From NCBI GenBank assembly GCA_964011275.1, contig CAXGOB010000004.1, forward strand, positions 1 to 64,000: 64,000 bases of DNA, written 5' to 3'. Of this stretch, positions 16,992-24,922 are shown one piece after another. Within the stretch, counting starts at the first letter, position 1. Each line of letters opens with the position of its first letter. The notes under the pieces were generated by a model that was not told the origin of the DNA, ran no database searches, and saw nothing but the letters and a program-made list of their open reading frames with translations. Made by a program: the position numbers and the translations under genes. This DNA comes from UBA7328 sp002471345. GTDB taxonomy: Bacteria > Bacteroidota > Bacteroidia > Chitinophagales > Saprospiraceae.

Positions 16992-17040
16992 AAAAACAAA
17001 AAAGCCTTGTGGAGAAATCCACAGGGCTTTTTTGTTTTTA
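16992..17040 (+). terminator. Strong rho-independent terminator after the sigma operon
   Basis: The sequence forms a nearly perfect hairpin: AAAAAGCCTTGTGG, a six-base loop (AGAAAT), then CCACAGGGCTTTTTTG. It is followed by more T residues. The A and T tracts on both sides pair with each other, so it could work on both strands. It closes the plus-strand operon ending at 16978. Confidence 0.9.
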
Positions 17041-17139
17041 CAATCCATTTCTATAATATTCAATGCCCGTCACAAAATAAAAACATGGCACAGATCTCCA
17101 ATAAGGACTAAATTACCTGACTTAAGATTCAAGAAATTT

Positions 17140-18195
17140 ATGAAAGGCAACAAACCCTCAAAAAAGAAAATCAGATTCAAAATTTCAAGTCAACTTTCTG
17201 AATATCTAAAAAAATACAATAGAGCCATTAAGCTTCCAATACTCTATGATGATATGAATAGATATATGGCAAGAGTGCCATTGCTAAATTCCGCTGGAGA
17301 GGATACCCTTTGGGAAACGGTCTACTATAACGAGTCAGAAACAAATGAAATCAATGATGCCCTTTGCTATATATATACTCTATTGCTAACGGATGGAGAT
17401 ACAGATGCTTTGGATCATCTTACTGTTGATCGAATTGACTACTGTACATTTGGAAATACCAAACCTTTTAGAGTAAGAATCATCAATCTTCTCAATGACA
17501 ACTATGATCATTTCTACATTAAGAAATCAGACTCATCTAGAATTTATGGCTTAGAATTAGAAGAATTGCTTTCACCAAGTAGTATCAATTATCTCACAGG
17601 TCACCAGACCTTGGTAGAAGAGCATATAGCTGGAATGCCTGGAGATGTATTTGTTGAAAATCATTTAGATGTCAGCAAACTTGATCAAATTAGAATAGCT
17701 AAGGAGTTTATAAAATTTAATGAAAGGTGTTTTGTCAGATTATTGGGCGATATGAGGGCTTACAATTTCATCGTAGATATTACTCCTGATATAGAAGGAA
17801 ATCAGTACCGTATCAGAGCCATAGATTTTGATCAACAATCTTATGAGGGCTGGAAAAGTTTTTATTTGCCACAATACTTCAAAGAGAACAACCCGATCAT
17901 CGATGTAGGACTTCAACACCTGAACCACGATACTGTAGCACAATATCAATTAGAAGAACGGTCACTTATAGCAAGAAGAGCTAGGGCTACTAGAACTAGG
18001 CTTAACGAACTCCTTCGAGTCATGATAAAAGATGATCTATCATTTCCAGAGAAGGTAAAATCTCTTAAAGCAGATTTAGCCCATCATCATAAAAATGATA
18101 CTTTTTATGAATGTGAATCTATGGGTGATATTGTTTTGAATAACATTAGACTTGTCCTTCAGAAGGAATTCAAACAAAGTATAATCGAGGTATAG
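17140..18195 (+). CDS. Conserved hypothetical protein with kinase-like (Brenner/DFG-type) motifs
   Basis: The 351-residue product starts best at the ATG at 17140; the frame is open further back through the terminator, which argues against the longer form. No signal or membrane segment. Three motifs in order look like a divergent protein-kinase/aminoglycoside-kinase fold. They are a hinge-like LVEEHIAGMPGDVF (about residues 158-171), a catalytic-loop-like LGDMRAYNFIVD with D204 and N209, and a metal-binding-like RAIDFDQQS with D229. A Lys pair in HFYIKKSD (about 128) may be the ATP-binding lysine. The family is not named to my knowledge. It converges on a sugar-phosphate nucleotidyltransferase gene, ending six bases from its stop. 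Confidence 0.6.
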   Translation: MKGNKPSKKKIRFKISSQLSEYLKKYNRAIKLPILYDDMNRYMARVPLLNSAGEDTLWETVYYNESETNEINDALCYIYTLLLTDGDTDALDHLTVDRIDYCTFGNTKPFRVRIINLLNDNYDHFYIKKSDSSRIYGLELEELLSPSSINYLTGHQTLVEEHIAGMPGDVFVENHLDVSKLDQIRIAKEFIKFNERCFVRLLGDMRAYNFIVDITPDIEGNQYRIRAIDFDQQSYEGWKSFYLPQYFKENNPIIDVGLQHLNHDTVAQYQLEERSLIARRARATRTRLNELLRVMIKDDLSFPEKVKSLKADLAHHHKNDTFYECESMGDIVLNNIRLVLQKEFKQSIIEV

Positions 18196-18201
18196 GGACG
18201 A

Positions 18202-19191
18202 TTAGCCCAATTCGAGTTGATTATTATCGCCAATATTTAAGGTTTGTCGTTTTCCAGAAATCACTACATCATTTCCAATTAGTGATTTATCTAAAATCAA
18301 ATCTTTAATATTAGCATAGTTGCCAACTATAGAATCTGACAAAATGGAATTATGAATTTCAGCATTATTCGCGATTGTGACATTAGGCCCTATAATCGAA
18401 TGTCTTATTTCACAATCTTCTCCTATTGCTACGGGAGGAATAATAATGCTGTCTTTAATCTGATGTTGTTCTGTATTACCATATCTCTTAAGTAACACCT
18501 TATTAGTTTCTAACAGTATCTCTTTTTGACCACAGTCGTACCAATTCACTACTTCAAACGTAGTTATCTTATGTCCTTTAGTGATCATACCCATTAAGCC
18601 ATCTGTGAGATGATATTCTCCATGAGTTTTCACTTTATTGGATATATTATATTCAAGGCATTCTAAAAGAAGAGGGATATCATTGATCTTATACAGGCCT
18701 ACGATGGCCTGGTTGGATTTAGGAATTTTGGGTTTCTCTACTAGTCTAGTGACTACTCCACCCTCATCATATTCTACTACTCCAAAAAGCCTAGGATCAT
18801 TCACCTTTCTTATTCCTAAACAAGAAGATGAGGAATTTAGAAAAGCAGCAACATCCAATTCGAGAATGGTGTCTCCTAACATCACGATAATCTCTTCATC
18901 GTCCTTAAAAGCCGCTCTAGCTGTCCAAATGGCATGACCAAGACCTAACCTTTTGGGCTGTTTAACATAAGTCTTTTTGATATTTGGATAATGCTGATCA
19001 ACATACTCCTCTATCTGTTCGCTCATATAGCCAAGAACAAATACAAAATCATCTAAACCTGCATCGACAAATTTGTCAATAATAAAAGCAATGATCGTTT
19101 TGCCTGCAACAGGAATCAAAGGTTTGGGCATAGTATAGGTATGAGGCCTGAGTCTTTTACCAATTCCGGCAGCAGGAATTATTACTTTCAT
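18202..19191 (-). CDS. Sugar-phosphate nucleotidyltransferase with left-handed beta-helix tail
   Basis: This 329-residue enzyme of the RmlA/GlmU-like class activates a sugar phosphate with a nucleoside triphosphate. The Rossmann-type N-terminal domain has the GxGxRxxPxTxxxPKP signature: IPAAGIGKRLRPHTYTMPKP. It also has FVLGYMSEQI, a GDTI metal motif and VEKPKIP. From about residue 245, hexapeptide-type repeats (IIPPVAIGEDCEIRHSIIGP, NVTIANNAEIHNSILSDSIV) form a beta-helix. The product sugar is not determined. Start taken at the ATG at 19191 rather than two codons upstream. It lies downstream of the ATP synthase operon but behind a terminator. Confidence 0.88.
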   Translation of the reverse strand: MKVIIPAAGIGKRLRPHTYTMPKPLIPVAGKTIIAFIIDKFVDAGLDDFVFVLGYMSEQIEEYVDQHYPNIKKTYVKQPKRLGLGHAIWTARAAFKDDEEIIVMLGDTILELDVAAFLNSSSSCLGIRKVNDPRLFGVVEYDEGGVVTRLVEKPKIPKSNQAIVGLYKINDIPLLLECLEYNISNKVKTHGEYHLTDGLMGMITKGHKITTFEVVNWYDCGQKEILLETNKVLLKRYGNTEQHQIKDSIIIPPVAIGEDCEIRHSIIGPNVTIANNAEIHNSILSDSIVGNYANIKDLILDKSLIGNDVVISGKRQTLNIGDNNQLELG

Positions 19192-19256
19192 AAACACGTT
19201 ATTGATTTAACAAGAATAAATAAAAAAAGAAGCAGATGAATCAGTACAAATAAAAA

Positions 19257-19280
19257 AGCTCGAAAATAAATTTTCGAGCT
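19257..19280 (-). terminator. Rho-independent terminator of the ATP synthase operon
   Basis: A perfect 10-bp stem AGCTCGAAAA / TTTTCGAGCT with a four-base loop is followed, on the minus strand, by TTTTTTA (plus-strand A tract at 19252-19257). It lies about 65 bases after the atpG stop and separates the operon from the nucleotidyltransferase gene. Confidence 0.88.
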
Positions 19281-19345
19281 CCTTGTTTTTGTATTCTATT
19301 TTCACCTTAAGCAAGAGTCAACCCGCCCATAGCACTTTATGTCTT

Positions 19346-20239
19346 TTATCCTTGAAGTGCTGCCGCACCACCAACAATTTCTGATAATTCTTTGGTTATT
19401 GCTTCTTGTCTCGCTTTGTTATAGCTGATCTTTAAATCAGTCAACATCTCTTGAGCATTTTCTGTAGCCTTGTCCATTGCTGTCATTCTTGCCCCATGCT
19501 CTGATGCATGTGTATCTAGTGCATATCTATGCAGTGTGGTTTTCAAAATTGTAGGAATTAACTCATCCAACAATTCTTTCTTTCCAGGCTCGAAAATGTA
19601 GTCCTTTCTGCTATTGCTTGACACTCCTTTACTTTCAATTTTAGGAACTGGTAAAAATATTTCAGATTCTGCAAATTGCATTCCTGCATTCTTAAATCTA
19701 CCGTAACATATATCAACAGCATCAAACTCACCATTCTCAAAATTAGATATTATAAACTGGCCTATCTCAGCTACATTATCAAATTCCAAATTTGAAAAGA
19801 GATTCATATGATCACTGATCAAGTTGATATTATCATATCCCTTTCTGAAAAATTCATTTCCTTTCTTTCCAATACAAAGCACTGAAAGGTTTCCACTATT
19901 CAATACATCTGAATACTTCTTATCTATCGTAGCTTTTGCAGCCTTAATGATATTCGTATTGAATGCTCCACAAAGACCTTTGTTAGAAGTAATCACTACA
20001 ACTAATGCCCTTTTCACTTCTCTTTCTTGGCCTAATGAAGTATCCGCACTACCATCTAGATTTGAAAGAATATTCTTCAGCATAGCATCTAAGCGCTCAG
20101 AATAAGGGCGCATCTGAACGATACCATCCTGAGCTTTTTTTAGCTTAGCCGCAGACACCATTTTCATGGCTTTAGTAATCTGTTGTGTATTGTTTACAGA
20201 GGATATCCTCTCTCTTACTTCTTTTAATTGACCACTCAT
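19346..20239 (-). CDS. atpG: F-type ATP synthase gamma subunit
   Basis: This 297-residue central-stalk subunit transmits rotation from the c-ring to the catalytic alpha3-beta3 head. The N-terminal helix has LKEVRERISSVNNTQQITKA and KMVSAAKLKKAQ. The conserved C-terminal segment is ASEHGARMTAMDKATENAQE, then YNKARQEAITKELSEIVGG. Middle region VVVITSNKGLCGAFNTNI is typical. Length is normal. Last gene of the atpB-E-F-H-A-G operon; a terminator follows. Confidence 0.97.
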   Translation of the reverse strand: MSGQLKEVRERISSVNNTQQITKAMKMVSAAKLKKAQDGIVQMRPYSERLDAMLKNILSNLDGSADTSLGQEREVKRALVVVITSNKGLCGAFNTNIIKAAKATIDKKYSDVLNSGNLSVLCIGKKGNEFFRKGYDNINLISDHMNLFSNLEFDNVAEIGQFIISNFENGEFDAVDICYGRFKNAGMQFAESEIFLPVPKIESKGVSSNSRKDYIFEPGKKELLDELIPTILKTTLHRYALDTHASEHGARMTAMDKATENAQEMLTDLKISYNKARQEAITKELSEIVGGAAALQG

Positions 20240-20359
20240 AAAACTTCAAGTGCAAGTCCAAACTCATTTATCAAGTTCAGACTCATTTAATAAATTATAA
20301 GTTATAGCTCAGTAAATCCTCATTTTCTAAATTTGATTCCTTACTCGAACTCGAGTTTT

Positions 20360-21943
20360 CTATGCGTATCTTTTAGATAGTTCAGCACCAATAGACTTCA
20401 CGGCTTCTACTGCACTATCCGTAAGTTTACCTCCTTTAAAATCAGCTAAAGCTTGAGGGTGTTTACTATCTAAGGCATTGAAGAAATCTTCTTCAAATTC
20501 TTTGATCTTATCTACTGGCACATCTTTTAATAAACCATTAGTACCTAAATAAATAATAGCAACTTGTTTCTCCACACTTACAGGAGAATACTGAGGTTGC
20601 TTTAACATCTCCACATTTCTTTTTCCCTTTTCTAATACAGCCTGTGTGGCAGCATCCAGGTCAGATCCAAATTTAGCGAAAGCCTCTAATGATCTATATT
20701 GAGCTTGGTCCAATTTCAATGTACCTGCTACTTTTTTCATCGACTTAATCTGCGCTGATCCACCTACTCTTGATACTGATATCCCTACGTTAATGGCAGG
20801 TCTTACACCTGCATTAAATAGATTTGACTCCAAGAATATTTGACCATCAGTAATAGAAATCACATTCGTAGGTATATAAGCAGAAACATCACCTGCTTGT
20901 GTCTCAATTATGGGAAGTGCTGTAAGAGATCCTCCACCTTTTACTATTCCTGCATTCTTCAATGAATCAGGAAGGTCATTCATATCATTAGCGATATCAT
21001 CATTGTTCACCACTTTCGCAGCTCTTTCTAATAACTTAGAGTGGAGGTAAAACACATCTCCTGGATAAGCCTCACGCCCTGGAGGCCTTCTCAACAATAA
21101 TGAAACCTCTCTATATGCCACTGCTTGCTTTGATAAATCATCATAAACAATCAATGCAGGTCTACCGGTATCCCTAAAGAACTCACCTATCGCCGCACCT
21201 GCAAACGGTGCATAATACTGTAATGGCGCTGGATCAGCAGCTGAAGACGCTACTATAGTTGTGTATGCCATGGCACCATTCTCCTCTAATGCTTTTGCCA
21301 CTTGTGCTACAGTAGAAGACTTTTGTCCTGATGCTACATAAATACAGTAGACGGTCTCACCTCTTTCATGAAATTCCTTCTGATTTATTATAGTGTCTAT
21401 GGCAATAGCAGTCTTTCCAGTTTGTCTATCTCCAATAATCAATTCTCTTTGCCCACGGCCAATAGGAATCATAGCATCAATGGCCTTAATACCTGTCTGC
21501 ATAGGCTCACTCACTGGCTCTCTATAAAGTACCCCAGGAGCTTTTCTCTCTAAAGGCATATCATATTTGGTCCCGCCAATTGGTCCTTTTCCATCAATCG
21601 GTTGACCTAATGGATTCACAACTCTTCCAATTACTTCCTCACCCACTTCGATTGAAGCAATCTTCTTTGTTCTTTTTACAGTACTTCCTTCTTTGATATT
21701 ATCTCCAGGTCCTAGAAGAACCACTCCCACATTATCTTCCTCCAGGTTAAGTGCAATTGCTTGTACACCTGTTTCAAATTCTACCAGCTCTCCAGCCTGT
21801 ACTTGACTCAATCCATACACTCTTGCTATACCATCTCCTACTTCGAGTACTGTACCAACTTCTTCAAGTTCAGCTTCTGATTTAAATCCAGAAAGTTGTT
21901 GTTTTAATATTGCAGATATTTCATCTGGTTTTATCCCAACCAT
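20360..21943 (-). CDS. atpA: F-type ATP synthase alpha subunit
   Basis: This 527-residue non-catalytic nucleotide-binding subunit of F1 contains the P-loop GDRQTGKT. Other family motifs are MIPIGRGQRELIIGD, VYCIYVASGQKSSTVAQV, PALIVYDDLSKQAVAYR, SLLLRRPPGREAYPGDVFYL and the arginine-finger region NVGISVSRVGGSAQ. Start MVGIKPDEISAILKQQL is typical. It lies 12 bases after atpH and 120 bases before atpG. The catalytic beta subunit (atpD) and epsilon (atpC) are not in the window. Confidence 0.98.
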   Translation of the reverse strand: MVGIKPDEISAILKQQLSGFKSEAELEEVGTVLEVGDGIARVYGLSQVQAGELVEFETGVQAIALNLEEDNVGVVLLGPGDNIKEGSTVKRTKKIASIEVGEEVIGRVVNPLGQPIDGKGPIGGTKYDMPLERKAPGVLYREPVSEPMQTGIKAIDAMIPIGRGQRELIIGDRQTGKTAIAIDTIINQKEFHERGETVYCIYVASGQKSSTVAQVAKALEENGAMAYTTIVASSAADPAPLQYYAPFAGAAIGEFFRDTGRPALIVYDDLSKQAVAYREVSLLLRRPPGREAYPGDVFYLHSKLLERAAKVVNNDDIANDMNDLPDSLKNAGIVKGGGSLTALPIIETQAGDVSAYIPTNVISITDGQIFLESNLFNAGVRPAINVGISVSRVGGSAQIKSMKKVAGTLKLDQAQYRSLEAFAKFGSDLDAATQAVLEKGKRNVEMLKQPQYSPVSVEKQVAIIYLGTNGLLKDVPVDKIKEFEEDFFNALDSKHPQALADFKGGKLTDSAVEAVKSIGAELSKRYA

Positions 21944-21955
21944 TTTTAGTAAAAT

Positions 21956-22489
21956 TTATCCGTTTGTTAATTCTTTTCTTAAGTCTTTGATCTTTCTCCT
22001 TACACTAGCATCATAAACTTTATCTCCTATCTCAAGGATGTAACCTCCTATGATATCAGCGTCAATCTGAGTATCTATATCTACTGCTCCATCTCCTGAT
22101 TTGAGCTTAGTCTCTATACCATCTATTACTGATGTATCTACTTCTACTGCAGTTGTAAGAGTAGCAGAAGTGATATTTTGCATTTCATTGTATTGACTAT
22201 TTATCGCCCCAATTATTTCAGGAAGAATATTCTCTCTCCCTTTTTTAGTGATTAAAGTGATAAATCTCATAGTAAGATCATCCACCTTATCATTAAAAAT
22301 TGTGGCCAAAGCCTTCAGTTTTTTATCGGCCTTGATAATTGGGCTCTTAAGCAATAGATAAAGATCTCTCGATTCTAATGCAGCCGATATAGTTTTGGCA
22401 TCGGACATCACATTGTCCAATTTCTTTTCATCTATTGCCAAATCAAGCAGTGACTTGGCATATCTCCTTGCAACGCTTAATTCTGACAT
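21956..22489 (-). CDS. atpH: F-type ATP synthase delta subunit
   Basis: This 177-residue peripheral-stalk cap protein begins with the family motif VARRYAKSLLDLAIDEKKLD. It ends with the conserved IIGGYILEIGDKVYDASVRR and then KIKDLRKELT. It joins the top of F1 to subunit b. Length is normal. It begins one base after the atpF stop and ends 12 bases before atpA, consistent with translational coupling. Confidence 0.96.
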   Translation of the reverse strand: MSELSVARRYAKSLLDLAIDEKKLDNVMSDAKTISAALESRDLYLLLKSPIIKADKKLKALATIFNDKVDDLTMRFITLITKKGRENILPEIIGAINSQYNEMQNITSATLTTAVEVDTSVIDGIETKLKSGDGAVDIDTQIDADIIGGYILEIGDKVYDASVRRKIKDLRKELTNG

Positions 22490-22490
22490 C

Positions 22491-23003
22491 CTAATTATTG
22501 CTCATTTTACCTACTAAATCCTTCACGAATGACACTTGATCCTTATCACTGCTGAGATTTTTCTGTAGTATTTTTTCAGCTATATCTATAGCCATTGCTC
22601 CCACTTCCTTCTTCACTTCTGCAATAGCCACATTTTTTTGATTCTCAATCTCTCTCTGAGCACCTTCCACGATTTTACTAGCTTCTTCCTTAGCTTTTAC
22701 TTTAGCATCGCTTACAATTTTATTTTTCATATCCTTCGCATCCTTAAGCATTCCTGCCCTTTCTTCTCTGGCTTCTTGAAGCAATTGTTCGTTTTGAGAT
22801 TGAAGGTTTTTCATTTCTTCTTTTACCTTGGCAGCTTCATCAAGAGCGCCTTGGATATCATCTTCTCTTGACTTAAGAGCTTCAGCAATAGGTCTAAAAG
22901 CCATCTTCCCAATCAAAAACCAGAACAATCCAAAAATAATTGTTGTCCAAAAAATTAACCCGAAGTCTGGCTTAATGACACTAAAATCTGCTAATAAAAA
23001 CAT
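22491..23003 (-). CDS. atpF: F-type ATP synthase subunit b
   Basis: This 170-residue subunit has one N-terminal transmembrane helix (PDFGLIFWTTIIFGLFWFLIG), then a long charged coiled coil from about residue 35 (ALKSREDDIQGALDEAAKVK to KEVGAMAIDIAEKILQ). This makes the peripheral stalk that holds F1 still against the rotor. Length and start are typical. The spacing to atpE is 83 bases, to atpH one base. Confidence 0.96.
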   Translation of the reverse strand: MFLLADFSVIKPDFGLIFWTTIIFGLFWFLIGKMAFRPIAEALKSREDDIQGALDEAAKVKEEMKNLQSQNEQLLQEAREERAGMLKDAKDMKNKIVSDAKVKAKEEASKIVEGAQREIENQKNVAIAEVKKEVGAMAIDIAEKILQKNLSSDKDQVSFVKDLVGKMSNN

Positions 23004-23086
23004 ATGGTTACTTTTTACAAATCTTTTTAAAAGTGGAACTGACTAGCTGCCAACCGCCGCATAATCAGTTCCATTAATCCTTAGGA

Positions 23087-23293
23087 CTATGCTACTAAAA
23101 ATGCTACTACTATAGCAATTAGAGCTGCACCCTCCACAAGAGCCGCCATCAAGATCATGTTTGATCTGATGTCACCTACTGCTTCTGGTTGTCTTGCAAT
23201 AGCCTCCATAGCTTTAGCGCCTACATTTCCAATACCTATACCGGCACCGATTACTGCAAGTCCCATTCCAATAGCTGCAATTGATCCTACCAT
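23087..23293 (-). CDS. atpE: F-type ATP synthase subunit c
   Basis: This 68-residue two-helix proteolipid forms the rotor ring. Helix 1 carries GAGIGIGNVGAKAMEAIARQ; the polar loop is RQPEAVGDIR. Helix 2 carries the ion-binding Glu in AALVEGAALIAIVVAF. The residue after Glu is Gly and there is no Gln or Thr/Ser set typical of sodium-binding c subunits. The ring is therefore predicted to be proton-driven (inference). Confidence 0.96.
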   Translation of the reverse strand: MVGSIAAIGMGLAVIGAGIGIGNVGAKAMEAIARQPEAVGDIRSNMILMAALVEGAALIAIVVAFLVA

Positions 23294-23330
23294 TTTAAAA
23301 GATTTTTATAGTAAAAAAATAATTTTCAAA

Positions 23331-24626
23331 TTAATGATGCGGCTCTTCTATAGCCGCACTTATATATGATGCTGTCAAAATCGTGAACACAAATGCTTGT
23401 ATAAATGCCACAAGTAATTCAATGGACATCATAAACAATGTCAATGCTGTGGAAGCTATAGCTGTGCCATATCCTCCTACATAAGATGTCCCATTGTTAC
23501 TAAACATGAAAATGAGTGACACGAAAATGATAATCACCATGTGACCAGCAGTGATATTTGCGAATAGACGCAACATCAATGTAATAGGCTTTATAAATAC
23601 ACCTAAAAATTCTACAGGTGTCAATATCGCTAAAACGGGTTTCGGCACTCCTGGCATGGCAAATATGTGCTCCCAGTAGTGTTTGTTACCAGAAAGGTTA
23701 GTCACAAGGAAAGCAAAAATCGCCAACACCATAGTCACTCCTAAATTACCTGTAACATTTGATCCTCCTAAAAAAGGAATTTGCCCAAAAAGGTTCAACC
23801 CAAGGATAAAAAAGAACAACGCCATCAGAAATGGCAAATATTTCATGTAGTGCTTTCCTAAAAATGGCTTAGCCACCTCATCTTGAATAAAGGCAAATAC
23901 AACCTCTATCAAAGATTGAGATCCTTTAGGCGCCAATCCTTGTCTTGACTTATATGCTCTTGCCACACCTATCAACAACCACGAGAGCAATAAAACCACG
24001 AGTAGCATAGACACCACATTCTTCGTCAGAGAAAAATCGAAAAACGGGGTGATTCCACCACCAAACAATCCAAAGTCAGCAGTGCTTTTTTTATAAGTAG
24101 GATACATTTGATCTCCCATACAAACAAAAGCATTGTCCTCACTATCATGGACAATTCCTTTTATTGATGTTTTCTCTTTAGGAAAGTTTACGTCTTGTAT
24201 TAATCTAATTGTTCCACCATCTAGAACATAACCTTTGTAAGCATAATGACCATCTCCATGGCCTATTCTATCGAAGCCAAACTTATTAGATAAAAAGAAA
24301 TCAAATCCTGAATTCTTATTGTATAAGATACAAGGTAAAGGAATTTGAAGTGGGCCTATGCTGTATACATTCGCATCTGCAATGTGATGAAAAGCCGTAG
24401 CTCCAGGATCAAATTCGCCCTGACCATGATCCCCGGCATGCTCACATGATAAGTGTTGATCAACATGTTCATCATGTTCATGTGAAGAATGATCGTGATC
24501 GTGACCATTATCATGATCTTGTGCAGAGACAGAAAAGCTCAGCACTAAACTAAAAATAAAGGTAAAAACTAACTTAAAAGATGTGCTCAAGACTATATTC
24601 TTTAAAATCGCTGCAAATGTAGGCAT
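23331..24626 (-). CDS. atpB: F-type ATP synthase subunit a with His-rich N-terminal extension
   Basis: The 431-residue protein is far longer than the 271-residue E. coli subunit. It begins with a signal-peptide-like segment (LVFTFIFSLVLSFSVSAQ). A stretch with ten His residues in about 30 follows (residues 38-67, for example GHDHDHSSHEHDEH), then about 110 residues of presumed extracytoplasmic domain. The membrane channel domain starts near residue 195. The essential Arg of the proton path is in LMLRLFANITAGHMV, and the late helix IELLVAFIQAFVFTILTA is canonical. Long N-terminal extensions are known in Bacteroidota subunit a; the His cluster suggests metal binding (inference). First gene of the operon; no atpI is seen upstream. 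Confidence 0.95.
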   Translation of the reverse strand: MPTFAAILKNIVLSTSFKLVFTFIFSLVLSFSVSAQDHDNGHDHDHSSHEHDEHVDQHLSCEHAGDHGQGEFDPGATAFHHIADANVYSIGPLQIPLPCILYNKNSGFDFFLSNKFGFDRIGHGDGHYAYKGYVLDGGTIRLIQDVNFPKEKTSIKGIVHDSEDNAFVCMGDQMYPTYKKSTADFGLFGGGITPFFDFSLTKNVVSMLLVVLLLSWLLIGVARAYKSRQGLAPKGSQSLIEVVFAFIQDEVAKPFLGKHYMKYLPFLMALFFFILGLNLFGQIPFLGGSNVTGNLGVTMVLAIFAFLVTNLSGNKHYWEHIFAMPGVPKPVLAILTPVEFLGVFIKPITLMLRLFANITAGHMVIIIFVSLIFMFSNNGTSYVGGYGTAIASTALTLFMMSIELLVAFIQAFVFTILTASYISAAIEEPHH

Positions 24627-24861
24627 TCAACAAAGAAAAAGCTGTGTACCAAAGGATAAATCTGATCTTTTTAGAGTCTCTAATCATTTATATCTTAACA
24701 CTTTCAATGTTAGCAACTAACGTTAATCCTGATTCGGATTTGTTTGATAATTATAAAATTGCAAATGGAAGAAGATTGCCATAATCTATTCTGCAATTGC
24801 CTCCAAAAACCATATTAAGTATCTGGGGCACAAATGCGTCTCATATGCGATAAACAAAATG

Positions 24862-24898
24862 AAAATGGGTCACAAATACTTGATTTGCAACCCATTTT
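24862..24898 (-). terminator. Probable terminator after rny
   Basis: Stem AAAATGGGT / ACCCATTTT (plus strand 24862-24870 and 24890-24898), with additional inner pairing ACAAAT / ATTTG, sits 25 bases after the rny stop. On the minus strand a T-rich tract follows. It separates rny from the ATP synthase operon. No T run longer than four follows, so strength is uncertain. Confidence 0.55.
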
Positions 24899-24922
24899 TA
24901 ACTTTTATAAGATGTAATAAAC

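Noticed and set aside
17032..17139. Longer start for the kinase-like protein
   Set aside because: The upstream TTG lies inside the terminator hairpin and the added residues look random.
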